DNA from: Meridianimarinicoccus aquatilis
Lineage (GTDB): Bacteria; Pseudomonadota; Alphaproteobacteria; Rhodobacterales; Rhodobacteraceae
Direction: 5' to 3'
Length of the DNA stretch: 64,000 nt
Assembly (NCBI RefSeq): GCF_004358675.1
Contig: NZ_SMZO01000003.1
Coordinates: 90,795 to 154,794 of the forward strand
The translations under genes and the position numbers were made by a program. Positions 16,899 to 25,138 of this stretch are shown here, one piece after another. Positions within the stretch are counted from its first letter, which is position 1. Every line of letters starts with the position of its first letter. The notes beneath the pieces were generated by a model. It did not search any database. It was not told where the DNA came from and saw only the letters and a program-made list of their open reading frames with translations.

Positions 16899-19325
16899 AT
16901 GTGGCGTGCTACGGCAGGCGTTTTGGCAAGCCACTGGCGCCGCCATCCCGGACAGACCGCCACTTTGCTGTTGGGTCTTGCGCTGGCAACAGCCCTTTGG
17001 ACGGGTGTGCAGGCGATCAATGCCGAAGCGCGCGCAAGCTACGACCGAGCCGCCGATGTCGTCACCCAGAACGGGCGCCCCGTCATTCGCGACCCATCGG
17101 GCGCGGACATCCCGTTGGAAATTTACGTCGCCTTGCGCCGCGCTGGATGGCCGGTTGCGCCAGTTGTTGAAGGACGCGCAGACATAGCCGGGCGCGATGT
17201 AACACTGATCGGGATCGATCCGTTATCTGCGCCGGTTCTGCCCGCCGCTGAGCCGACAGAGGGAAGCGCAACTCCTGAGACCGATACAGAAGGGCTGATC
17301 GCCTTTATCGGGCCGCCAGGCCGATTGATGGCTGCGCCAGAGACCGCAGCCCGGTTGCGCGGCGCGCTGTCGCAAGACGTTCTGAACACGCCCGACATCG
17401 CACCCGGCACAGCAATCGGCGATATCGGCATAGTCTCTCAATTGCTTGGGCTGCAAAACGTCATAACGCGGATGATCGTCGTCGCAGACCCGCCCGCACA
17501 CGCGCCGCCCCTTGCCCAACTCGCGCCGGGCTTGGAACAACTCGCACCCGAGGCAGGCGCTGATATGGCAGGGCTCACGGGCAGCTTCCACCTGAACCTG
17601 ACAGCGTTTGGGTTATTGTCGTTTACCGTTGGTTTGTTCATCGTGCACGGTGCCATTGGGCTGGCCTTTGAACAACGCAGGGGCATGTTTCGCACCATTC
17701 GCGCACTTGGCGTACCAGCGCGCACGCTGGGGGTGTTGGTTGCAATCGAACTGGCGATCATCGCAACACTGGCCGGGGCAGTCGGAGTCGGCTTGGGCTA
17801 TGTAATCGCAGCGGCGTTGTTGCCCGACGTGGCGGCCACGCTCCGCGGACTGTATGGCGCACCGGCATCGGGCGCCTTGGCACTTCGCCCCAGTTGGGTC
17901 GCGGCGGGGTTTGCCATGGCTTGGCTTGGCACGGGGATTGCTGCCGCGCAGGCCTTGTGGCGGATGGCACGCCTTCCACTGCTGGAAAGTGCACAACCAC
18001 GGGCATGGGCCTTGGCAAGCAGTGCGTCTCAAACACGCCAAGCCTTGGCCGGGCTTGGCATACTGTGCGTCGGGGCCTTTGCCGGTTGGCTGGCAGACGG
18101 GCTGGTTGCCGGGTTCACCGCACTTGGCGGTCTGTTGCTGGGCGCAGCCTTGGGTCTGCCGTGGGTATTGGCGCGGGGTTTGGCATTTGCTGAAAGGCGT
18201 GCGCGTGCGCCCTTGACCGAATGGTTCTGGGCGGACACGCGGCAACAACTCCCCGGTCTTTCGCTGGCGCTGATGGCGCTGATGCTGGCGCTTGCGGCAA
18301 ATATCGGCGTATCGACGATGGTCGGTAGCTTTCGTGGGACGTTCACAGGCTGGCTGGATCAGCGGTTGGCCGCAGAGATTTACCTTGATGCAGGCACCGA
18401 AGACCGCGCCGACGAAATCCGCACATGGCTTGACCCGCAGGTCGACGCAATCCTGCCGCAAGTTTGGACCGAGGCCGAATTGGGTGGCGAGCCTGCCACA
18501 CTCAGGGGCCTGCCAAATCACGCGACATACCGTGACAACTGGCCGTTATTGACACCGGCATCTGGTGTTTGGAATGCTTTGGAACGCGGCGAAGGCATTC
18601 TGATCAACGAGCAATTCGCCCGCCGCACCGGGACCAGCACCGGCGATGTCGTTCGGCTGGACGACTGGACCGCGCCTGTCCTTGCCGTCTATTCCGACTA
18701 CGGAAATCCGGGGGCCGAGGCAGCGGTCGGCCTTCGATTGTTCAGCCAGCTGCACCCCAACGTTCCGCAGGTGCGTTTCGCGGTCAGGCTTCCCGTCGCA
18801 GACGCCCCTAAGATGGTGGAGGCGCTGCAGAACGAATTCGCGCTCGGCGCCGATCAAATGCGCGATCAGGCCGCTCTGAAAGCCCTGTCGCTTGAGATTT
18901 TTGAACGAACCTTTGCGGTGACCGGCGCGTTGAATGTACTGACGTTGGGGGTGGCCGCAGTTGCGATGCTGACCAGCCTTTTGACATTGGCCACTCAACG
19001 ATTGCCACAGGTTGCCCCGATTTGGGCCATGGGCCTTGGGCGCACCCAGATCGCGCGGCTTGAGTTGCTGCGCTCTGCTTTGCTGGCTTTGGGAACAGCT
19101 GTTTGTGCGATTCCAGTTGGGCTTGCCTTGGCTTGGGTTCTTCTGGCGGTGGTCAATGTTGCCGCGTTTGGCTGGCGTCTGCCGATGCAGGTCTTCCCAT
19201 CGGACTGGGTCGGGCTGACAGCGCTTGCACTGCTGGCGGCTTTGGCAGCGGCTGCATTGCCCGCACGCAGGCTTGGCCGACGCCCCCCCGCCGATTTGCT
19301 GAAAGTCTTTGCCAATGATCGCTAA
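16899..19325 (+). CDS. FtsX-like ABC transporter permease (AttF/AttG-like)
   Basis: An 808-residue permease with an N-terminal membrane segment (about 22-40), a periplasmic region, a group of segments around 230-375, a further pair near 390-440, another near 455-475, a second periplasmic region, and three C-terminal segments (about 675-790) ending RRLGRRPPADLLKVF. The duplicated FtsX layout suggests one gene serves both half-permeases. The substrate is unknown; the operon context with a lipocalin suggests a lipophilic compound or lipoprotein (inference). The ATG at 16899 is preferred; a GTG at 16848 would add 17 very basic residues. It overlaps the next gene by 11 bases. Confidence 0.9.
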   Translation: MWRATAGVLASHWRRHPGQTATLLLGLALATALWTGVQAINAEARASYDRAADVVTQNGRPVIRDPSGADIPLEIYVALRRAGWPVAPVVEGRADIAGRDVTLIGIDPLSAPVLPAAEPTEGSATPETDTEGLIAFIGPPGRLMAAPETAARLRGALSQDVLNTPDIAPGTAIGDIGIVSQLLGLQNVITRMIVVADPPAHAPPLAQLAPGLEQLAPEAGADMAGLTGSFHLNLTAFGLLSFTVGLFIVHGAIGLAFEQRRGMFRTIRALGVPARTLGVLVAIELAIIATLAGAVGVGLGYVIAAALLPDVAATLRGLYGAPASGALALRPSWVAAGFAMAWLGTGIAAAQALWRMARLPLLESAQPRAWALASSASQTRQALAGLGILCVGAFAGWLADGLVAGFTALGGLLLGAALGLPWVLARGLAFAERRARAPLTEWFWADTRQQLPGLSLALMALMLALAANIGVSTMVGSFRGTFTGWLDQRLAAEIYLDAGTEDRADEIRTWLDPQVDAILPQVWTEAELGGEPATLRGLPNHATYRDNWPLLTPASGVWNALERGEGILINEQFARRTGTSTGDVVRLDDWTAPVLAVYSDYGNPGAEAAVGLRLFSQLHPNVPQVRFAVRLPVADAPKMVEALQNEFALGADQMRDQAALKALSLEIFERTFAVTGALNVLTLGVAAVAMLTSLLTLATQRLPQVAPIWAMGLGRTQIARLELLRSALLALGTAVCAIPVGLALAWVLLAVVNVAAFGWRLPMQVFPSDWVGLTALALLAALAAAALPARRLGRRPPADLLKVFANDR

Positions 19326-20406
19326 AGGAATGGTTCATCTGTGCGTGTGGGGGCTGCTTGCTGTGTTTGCAGCCTTTTCCGCCAGCGCGCAGGGGTTTGC
19401 CGGGATGGCATCCGACGCCGAAGGGTTCAGCCTCCCGCGCCCGAACCCGGAGTTCAGTTTTCCAGAGGATCATGGGCCGCATCCGGATTTCAGGATCGAA
19501 TGGTGGTACGTGACCGCCAACCTCACTGCCGAGGACGGACGTTCCTATGGCATACAATGGACTTTATTTCGAAGCGCGACGCGCCCCGAAGCGCCCGCAG
19601 ACACCGCCAAAGGCTGGGCGTCACCGCAGATTTGGTTTGGACATGCCGGCCTGACCAACGCCGACCAGCACTTCACAGCGCAGACATTTGCGCGCGGCGG
19701 CATAGGGCAAGCGGGCGCAACCGCCGCCCCCTTTGCCGCTTGGATCAACGATTGGGCCATGACGGGGCGGGCCGGGCCGGGGCAAGACGCGTTGGACCGG
19801 CTTGATCTTTCGGCCCACGGCGCGGATTTTTCATACGCGTTGAAGCTGGAGGCCCAGGGGCCAATCCTGCGTCAGGGGCTCGACGGGTATTCGGTGAAAT
19901 CCCCGCGCGGTCAGGCCAGTTATTATTACTCACAGCCACATTACGACGTTCAGGGAACGGTACACTTGCCCGGCGGGCCCGTTGTTGTCACGGGGCAGGC
20001 TTGGCTGGATCGCGAGTGGTCATCGCAGCCGCTGGCCCCCAGCCAAACCGGGTGGGATTGGTTTTCTTTGCATCTGGCGGATGGTGCGAAGCTGATGGTT
20101 TATCGGCTTCGCGATGCAGACGGCCCGGATTTTATTCCCGCAAGCTTTGTTGGACCAGATGGCGCGGCGCGCTACCTGCCCGATGGAGATGTTGAACTGA
20201 CACCGATCAAGACGACCCGCGTGGCAGGACGTGACGTGCCGACTCATTGGCGTGTGATCTGGGCAGACGGTGGCCTTGATATCGAAACAGAGCCGGTGAA
20301 CACGCAGGCTTGGATGGATTTGAACGTTCCCTATTGGGAAGGCCCGGTTCGGGTCACAGGCACCCATCAGGGGCAAGGATATCTGGAGATGACGGGGTAT
20401 GAGTGA
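19315..20406 (+). CDS. Secreted AttH/CrtC-like lipocalin-domain protein
   Basis: A 363-residue exported protein with a signal peptide ending near SASAQ. It carries the family hallmarks FRIEWWYVTANL, WTLFRSA, a central WLDREWSSQ and late WMDLNVPYWEGPV, typical of the predicted hydrolase/carotenoid hydratase group (lipocalin-like, AttH and CrtC). Known members bind or hydrate hydrophobic molecules. With no carotenoid genes nearby and an ABC ATPase and permease upstream in an overlapping operon, an AttH-like role in handling the transported molecule is the best reading, but the ligand is unknown. The start ATG at 19315 overlaps the permease stop. Confidence 0.87.
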   Translation: MIAKGMVHLCVWGLLAVFAAFSASAQGFAGMASDAEGFSLPRPNPEFSFPEDHGPHPDFRIEWWYVTANLTAEDGRSYGIQWTLFRSATRPEAPADTAKGWASPQIWFGHAGLTNADQHFTAQTFARGGIGQAGATAAPFAAWINDWAMTGRAGPGQDALDRLDLSAHGADFSYALKLEAQGPILRQGLDGYSVKSPRGQASYYYSQPHYDVQGTVHLPGGPVVVTGQAWLDREWSSQPLAPSQTGWDWFSLHLADGAKLMVYRLRDADGPDFIPASFVGPDGAARYLPDGDVELTPIKTTRVAGRDVPTHWRVIWADGGLDIETEPVNTQAWMDLNVPYWEGPVRVTGTHQGQGYLEMTGYE

Positions 20407-20959
20407 GTGGTGGACCGATCTTGAGACGCTGCGAACGCGCGTCTGGGAAACCATTTCAGACGGCGTTCACAATCGTCACTCCGCCGCGCGCGTCGCGGCC
20501 TTGGCCACCGCAGGTCAGAATGGCGGAGCAGAGGCGCGAATGGTTGTGCTGCGTGGCGCGGACCAAACGTCAGGAAAGATATATGTTCACACAGACACGC
20601 TTTCGGCAAAGGTTGCGGAACTGCGCGCCGACCCGCGGGCCACGGTGTTGATTTGGGATCCCGCAGCTCAGTTCCAGATCAGATTGAAGGTTGAGGTGGG
20701 GATCGACACGGGGTCCTGCGTCGAAAGAGATTGGGATCGTATTCCCGGCCAAGCACGCCGGGTATATGGCAATGCGCCCGAGCCGGGATGGGGGCTGGAG
20801 TGCCCGGAAGCGTTAACCGTCACCCCGGACCAAAGCCGCTTTGCGGTGATGACATGCACGCTTCGCGAAATCGATGCGTTGCACCTTGGCCATGAGGTGC
20901 ATCACCGGGCTGCCTTTCGACGCCGGGATGGGTGGCGCGGGGAGTGGATCGCCCCCTAA
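20399..20959 (+). CDS. Pyridoxamine 5'-phosphate oxidase-like FMN-binding protein
   Basis: A 186-residue split-barrel protein. The N-terminal SAARVAALAT..EARMVVLRG and YVHTDTLSAKVAEL blocks are those of the PNPOx-like family (general stress/Alr4036 type), which binds FMN at a dimer interface. The C-terminal RREW-type signature of true PdxH is not clear, so vitamin B6 synthesis is not claimed. The ATG overlaps the end of the AttH-like gene, so it is the last gene of that operon. Confidence 0.82.
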   Translation: MSEWWTDLETLRTRVWETISDGVHNRHSAARVAALATAGQNGGAEARMVVLRGADQTSGKIYVHTDTLSAKVAELRADPRATVLIWDPAAQFQIRLKVEVGIDTGSCVERDWDRIPGQARRVYGNAPEPGWGLECPEALTVTPDQSRFAVMTCTLREIDALHLGHEVHHRAAFRRRDGWRGEWIAP

Positions 20960-20982
20960 ACGGCCACTGTGGGAACCGTGCT

Positions 20983-21068
20983 CTCCCGCCCGTCTTCGAC
21001 ATCTTGCGATATCTCATCCCGTTGGGCCCGGCAGCACGCACGCGCTTTTTCAAAGCGCGACCGTGCTG
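20983..21068 (-). repeat. Structured intergenic repeat, copy 4
   Basis: Read on the minus strand, hairpin A is extended: AGCACG, a 2-base internal loop, CGCGCTTT, a GAA loop, AAAGCGCG, a 2-base internal loop, CGTGCT. It is followed by the conserved GGGCCCAACGGGATGAG, hairpin B ATATC-GCAA-GATGT, and the conserved CGAAGACGGGCGGGAG. The inner 8-bp stem (21041-21059) is perfect and the loop is GAA as in copies 1 and 3. It sits in the 253-base gap before the SnoaL-like gene. Confidence 0.8.
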
Positions 21069-21212
21069 GGCGCACTATTTGGCAGACTTGGGGCACACGT
21101 ACCGAAAGACATGCCCAATTCGCGCATCCCACGTTTCGGTTGAGACCCCTTTAACCATGTTGGCGGTAAGCAGGGATTCATGACCCTAGTTTGATCCCGT
21201 GGAGCCATCAAG

Positions 21213-22346
21213 TTGCCGCCATTTCCCCTATCCAACCGTGGCCGTGCATCGCAGTTTTCGGCGCAGGTCGAGGTCGATCAACCGCCTGAATCCCCAGCAC
21301 CTTTGTTTCGCAGACCCGCGAGGGCATTCCCGCGCCCAGAGCCAGACCATGACACGACTGCTCTTGCCCACCTTGGGATAGGCGGAGCGGAAGGGGATGT
21401 CGCTACACTGGAAGCTGCCATTCATCCCGCGGCATGTATCCGCCTTCCCCTTCGGGTGTTTCAAGGGCCAGGCGGATTGATGGCGGACGCTTTGGGAGAT
21501 TTGGCTGCACTTCATGAGCCTCGATTTTACGCCGAAGATTCGATCCAGACAGAAACGTTTTCAAAGGAACTGTGCCACGAAGCAGCCGAAGCGCAGAGCG
21601 GCTTGCACAGCGATACGGGTCACTTTGTGGTGGTACGAGGAAGTCTGATAGGACGCCATGAAAGCCATGGCTGGTTGGGGGCGCCGCAAGGACAAGAGGT
21701 GCGACTGCGTGGCATGGCCGATCTGTGGTGCGCTCAAGGGCAAGTGCGTGACGCCTGGATATTGCGAGACACCGCAGGCGCATTGGCACAAGCAGGCACG
21801 GTTACCCCGCAGCAGTGGGCGCGCGCCCGCATTCGCGCCGCAGGCGGGCCGGAACTATGCGACCAACCCTTGTCACCGGACACCGACCTTGAAGGACCCT
21901 ACACCGGTCGGGGCAATTCTAGCCCCCATGCCGATGACCTAGTGGAGCGGCTACGCGGGTTAATGGATGGCGATTTCTTGACGTTGGGACGGGATCGAAG
22001 TCACCCCTGCACCCACGTTTTGCCCGGAAATCGACAGTGTATCGGCTCGGCGGCGGCGCAGGCTTTCTGGGCGGGACTGCGCAGCGCGCTGCCTTCTGCA
22101 GCCTTTCGCGTGGAGCATCGCAGCGCATCTGTGGAAGTTGGGCAAGCCCCACGGGCTGCGGTCCGCTGGTCGCTTTATGGGCGGCACGACGGCGCCGGTC
22201 GATTTGGACCTGCAACTGGGGTCTATTTGCATGTGATGGGGATGACTCATGTGGAATTCGGCCCCACGGGTATTCGGCGCGATTGGACACTCATCGACGA
22301 TTGCGCAATCTGGACCCAAATCCTGTTGGCCACTGGGGATATTTAG
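21213..22346 (+). CDS. Double SnoaL-like (NTF2-fold, ester cyclase-type) protein
   Basis: A protein of up to 377 residues that appears to hold two NTF2/SnoaL-type domains. The first includes EVRLRGMADLWCAQGQVRDAW followed by ILRDTAGALAQAG, a pattern typical of SnoaL-like polyketide cyclase relatives; the second runs from about residue 235 and includes FRVEHRSASVEVG and VRWSLYGRHDGAG. Such proteins are small-molecule binding or isomerising folds of varied function, so no reaction is assigned. The start is unclear: the frame opens with TTG at 21213 and the first 50 residues are low-complexity Pro-rich, so an internal start is possible. It lies downstream of a structured repeat and has no obvious operon partner. 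Confidence 0.7.
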   Translation: MPPFPLSNRGRASQFSAQVEVDQPPESPAPLFRRPARAFPRPEPDHDTTALAHLGIGGAEGDVATLEAAIHPAACIRLPLRVFQGPGGLMADALGDLAALHEPRFYAEDSIQTETFSKELCHEAAEAQSGLHSDTGHFVVVRGSLIGRHESHGWLGAPQGQEVRLRGMADLWCAQGQVRDAWILRDTAGALAQAGTVTPQQWARARIRAAGGPELCDQPLSPDTDLEGPYTGRGNSSPHADDLVERLRGLMDGDFLTLGRDRSHPCTHVLPGNRQCIGSAAAQAFWAGLRSALPSAAFRVEHRSASVEVGQAPRAAVRWSLYGRHDGAGRFGPATGVYLHVMGMTHVEFGPTGIRRDWTLIDDCAIWTQILLATGDI

Positions 22347-23077
22347 CTGGTTTTGAAATGAGAACGTTTCGCGGGCGCAAATGCCGTGTCTCTTGACGCT
22401 TTGGGATGAAGCAAATGACTTTGGCGCGTTGAGACACGTTCAGGTTCAAGATGTTGACACCAAATCCGTAACAGCGCGGCTTACGGCTTCTGCTCGAGGT
22501 GATTAACGCTCGCTTGAGACTTCGGTTCTTGAGGCACTCCAGATCGCTGCGCGAAACATAATCAAGCCCAAGTATACCGGGCTATAGGAACGGCACGACA
22601 GAAAGTGCCGGAGAGCGCTTTGCTCCCCTTTCTTCATTGTTTTGTGTATCTTCGGAATGCCGTCATGCTTTTTCGTTAGTGTATCGAACTCTGCCATTTC
22701 TTGATGTTTTTCGTTGTCGTAATCTGTCTTGCATCGCCAATATCACCATCTACCAAATACCTGTGGCTGGCGCAGGACAAAGCGCATGTCTATCCGCACT
22801 CGCAACCTATCAGACATTCAATACACGCGACGCGAGTTTGCCCCTCCGAAACAGTCCATATCCGTTGGGACGGCAAGTGGCAGTGCGCCGCCGGGTAGAG
22901 TCAGATCGGAAGTGGAGCACTTTCGCGCGGCTGATCGCGCACCGCATCTATCCAAGACGCCGGGACCGAAGACAGCACCAACGCCACGCATAGGTCAAAC
23001 AAAACTCACGGATCACAGAGAGTTACCATTGGGCAAGATAGCTTGACGGACGCTGGCCCAAGACCGGCACCCATAGC
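22347..23077 (+). other. 731-base intergenic stretch between convergent genes
   Basis: No convincing gene. Open frames here lack ribosome-binding sites, family resemblance and the codon bias of the neighbours, and base composition is more AT-rich. One structure is visible: the perfect inverted repeat CGTGTCTC/GAGACACG at 22385-22392 and 22431-22438 with a 38-base spacer, 38 bases after the SnoaL-like stop. It may be decayed sequence or hold an unrecognised RNA. Confidence 0.5.
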
Positions 23078-24139
23078 TTAGCGCAAACGCAATTCAGTTT
23101 CCGCATCAAAGACCAGCATCTGCTCAGGATCAACAATCAGTCCGACACGGTCGCCGATACGCGATCGATGCGCGCCGCGTTCTTCTATAACCAGCGTTTC
23201 ACCGCTGGGACAGCGCAGGTGCACATAGGATACGCCGCCAAGGGCTTCGGCCAGTGTGACCAGGTGCGTATCTTTTCTGCCGTCCAGTGCCAGATGCTCG
23301 GGTCGCAGGCCCAGCAACACCTTGCATCCAGGTTCGGGCACACGCACAGAAACATGGACCGGGTCATCCCCCAAACCCGGCGCAATGACACCGCCACTGG
23401 CCACCTCACCCGAGAGGAAATTCATCGCTGGGCTGCCAATAAACCCGGCGACGAAACGGTTATCTGGATCACGGTACAAATCCATTGGCGCCCCAACCTG
23501 CTCAACTTTGCCGGCGCGTAACACGACGATCTTATCCGCCAGCGTCATGGCCTCGGTCTGATCATGAGTCACGTAAATCATGGTTGCCCCAATCTCTTGG
23601 TGCAAACGGGCAAGTTCAACGCGCATCTCAACCCTGAGCTCTGCGTCAAGATTGCTCAACGGCTCGTCGAAAAGAAACACATCAGGGCCGCGCACGATGG
23701 CGCGCCCAATGGCCACCCTTTGCCGTTGCCCCCCTGATAACGCCTTGGGTTTGCGCGCCAGATAATCATCCAGTTTCAGAATCCGACTGGCTTCAGCGAC
23801 CTTGGCGGCGACTTCGGCCTTTGGGTGCCCTGTCATGCGCAGCCCAAAGCCCATATTCTGCGCCACCGTCATGTGCGGGTAAAGCGCATAGGTCTGGAAC
23901 ACCATCGCTACCCCGCGCTCGGACGGATCAAGGCGGGTCACGTCGCGCGCGCCAATCCGGATCTCGCCTCCGGTTGTTTCCTCAAGGCCCGCGATCATCC
24001 GCAGCAGCGTGGACTTTCCACACCCGGATGGGCCGACAAAGACGCAGAACTCGCCCTCTTCCACAGACAGGTCGATCCCGTGGATGACCTCAAGTTCGCC
24101 ATAAGACTTGACGACACCACCAAGTGTGACACCCGACAT
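23078..24139 (-). CDS. Sugar ABC transporter ATP-binding protein (UgpC/MalK type)
   Basis: A 353-residue CUT1 ATPase. Walker A GPSGCGKST, Q-loop FQTYALYPHMTVAQN, signature LSGGQRQRVAIGRA, Walker B VFLFDEPLSNLD and H-loop VTHDQTEAM are followed by a C-terminal OB-fold (TOBE) region with LLGLRPEHL. It is the ATPase for the importer encoded divergently at 25139-28391. The ATG at 24139 has a GGAGGA site eight bases upstream. It lies 13 bases after the iclR-type gene, so regulator and ATPase are cotranscribed. Confidence 0.93.
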   Translation of the reverse strand: MSGVTLGGVVKSYGELEVIHGIDLSVEEGEFCVFVGPSGCGKSTLLRMIAGLEETTGGEIRIGARDVTRLDPSERGVAMVFQTYALYPHMTVAQNMGFGLRMTGHPKAEVAAKVAEASRILKLDDYLARKPKALSGGQRQRVAIGRAIVRGPDVFLFDEPLSNLDAELRVEMRVELARLHQEIGATMIYVTHDQTEAMTLADKIVVLRAGKVEQVGAPMDLYRDPDNRFVAGFIGSPAMNFLSGEVASGGVIAPGLGDDPVHVSVRVPEPGCKVLLGLRPEHLALDGRKDTHLVTLAEALGGVSYVHLRCPSGETLVIEERGAHRSRIGDRVGLIVDPEQMLVFDAETELRLR

Positions 24140-24152
24140 CCTGTTTCCTCCC

Positions 24153-24995
24153 TCAAGCGGGCCCTTGCGCATCCGGAAAGCGCCAGGCCTCAGTGTCTTC
24201 TGTTATTCGGGTCGCGGCCGCCCTGAGCGCGGGCAGATACGCGGCGAGATCCTGTTCGGTCATACTGTCCGCTCGCCCAGTCACCGACATCGCGCCCAAC
24301 AGGCGCCCCCGACGGCTTAGAACAGGAACGGCAATGCAAATGATGCCGGGTTCATGTTCTTCGCGGTCGAAGCCCACGCCATCTGCGCGGATCTGCGCCA
24401 GTTCGGCCAACAGTGCGGGCGCATCTGTCAGGGTGTTTGGCGTGAACCGATGAAACGACTGCTGCGAGACAAGCCCATCCAGATCGGATGTCGGCACATG
24501 GGCCAGCATCACCTTGCCAACACCAGTGCAATAAGCCGGGCCGACTTTGCCCGCTTCGGAATACATCTGCACGGGCTGTGCAGCGTTGCGTTTGTCCACA
24601 TACAGAACCTGTGCATGATCAAGTTGCGCAAGATGAACCGTCTGCCCGACTTCAGCGCTGAGTTGGTCGAGATGCGGACGCGCAATGGGGCCCAATGACG
24701 ATTGACGCCATGCCACATGGGCCAGTCGCACGAGGCGCATTCCAAGGGCGTACAGACCCGTATCGGGATCATGCCGCACCATACCCTCGCGCACGAGTGT
24801 CTGCACAAGACGATAAAGTGTGGCTTTGGGATAGCGACTTTGGGCCTGAAGTTCAGCGAAGCGGATACCGTTCGAATGGGCCGCGACTGCGTCAAGCACC
24901 TCCAGCGCTTTGCCTACAGTGCCCGGTCCCGGTTCGGCACTTTGTACAGATGCGCCACTGTGTACAGATGCGCCACTGTGCGCCGGATTAGCCAT
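24153..24995 (-). CDS. IclR-family transcriptional regulator
   Basis: A 280-residue regulator: winged helix at about 25-90 (VGKALEVLDAVAAHSNGIRF, YPKATLYRLVQTL) and an IclR effector domain at about 100-265 (YVDKRNAAQPVQMYSEAGK, YCTGVGKVMLA, GVGFDREEHEPGIICIAVPV). It is the likely repressor or activator of the divergent galactoside operon, with a galactose-pathway sugar or sugar acid as likely effector (inference). The N terminus before the DNA-binding domain contains a short tandem repeat (HSGASV twice) from an 18-bp DNA duplication. A palindrome at 25093-25109 is the candidate operator. Confidence 0.92.
   Translation of the reverse strand: MANPAHSGASVHSGASVQSAEPGPGTVGKALEVLDAVAAHSNGIRFAELQAQSRYPKATLYRLVQTLVREGMVRHDPDTGLYALGMRLVRLAHVAWRQSSLGPIARPHLDQLSAEVGQTVHLAQLDHAQVLYVDKRNAAQPVQMYSEAGKVGPAYCTGVGKVMLAHVPTSDLDGLVSQQSFHRFTPNTLTDAPALLAELAQIRADGVGFDREEHEPGIICIAVPVLSRRGRLLGAMSVTGRADSMTEQDLAAYLPALRAAATRITEDTEAWRFPDAQGPA
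24943..24978 (-). repeat. 18-bp tandem duplication inside the IclR-type gene
   Basis: TGTACAGATGCGCCACTG occurs twice head to tail on the plus strand. It is in frame and adds six residues to the linker ahead of the winged helix. Two perfect units suggest a recent slippage event. Confidence 0.85.
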
Positions 24996-25043
24996 GCTTG
25001 TTCCTCCCGCCGTCCCATCCTTGAGTGTTCCCCGCCTCTGGTG

Positions 25044-25074
25044 TTGACAACACTAGGCGAGTCGCGGTTATGAT
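25044..25074 (+). promoter_or_regulatory. Candidate promoter of the galactoside operon
   Basis: TTGACA at 25044-25049 and TATGAT at 25069-25074 with a 19-base spacer, longer than the optimal 17. It is the best sigma-70-like match between the divergent regulator and solute-binding protein genes. Confidence 0.45.
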
Positions 25075-25092
25075 TTCAATATAAGAAACATA

Positions 25093-25109
25093 GTTCCAAA
25101 TAATGGAAC
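25093..25109 (+). promoter_or_regulatory. Candidate IclR-type operator
   Basis: Perfect inverted repeat GTTCCA-AATAA-TGGAAC. It lies just downstream of the candidate -10 element and 29 bases before the solute-binding protein start, so a bound repressor would block transcription. The assignment to the neighbouring IclR protein is inferred from position and symmetry. Confidence 0.6.
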
Positions 25110-25138
25110 ATCCCAGCATGAAATTCAGGGAGGACCAC

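Noticed and set aside
22503..23046. Several 60-120 codon open frames on both strands in the convergent gap
   Set aside because: No ribosome-binding sites, no family resemblance, and mutual overlap; treated as non-coding.
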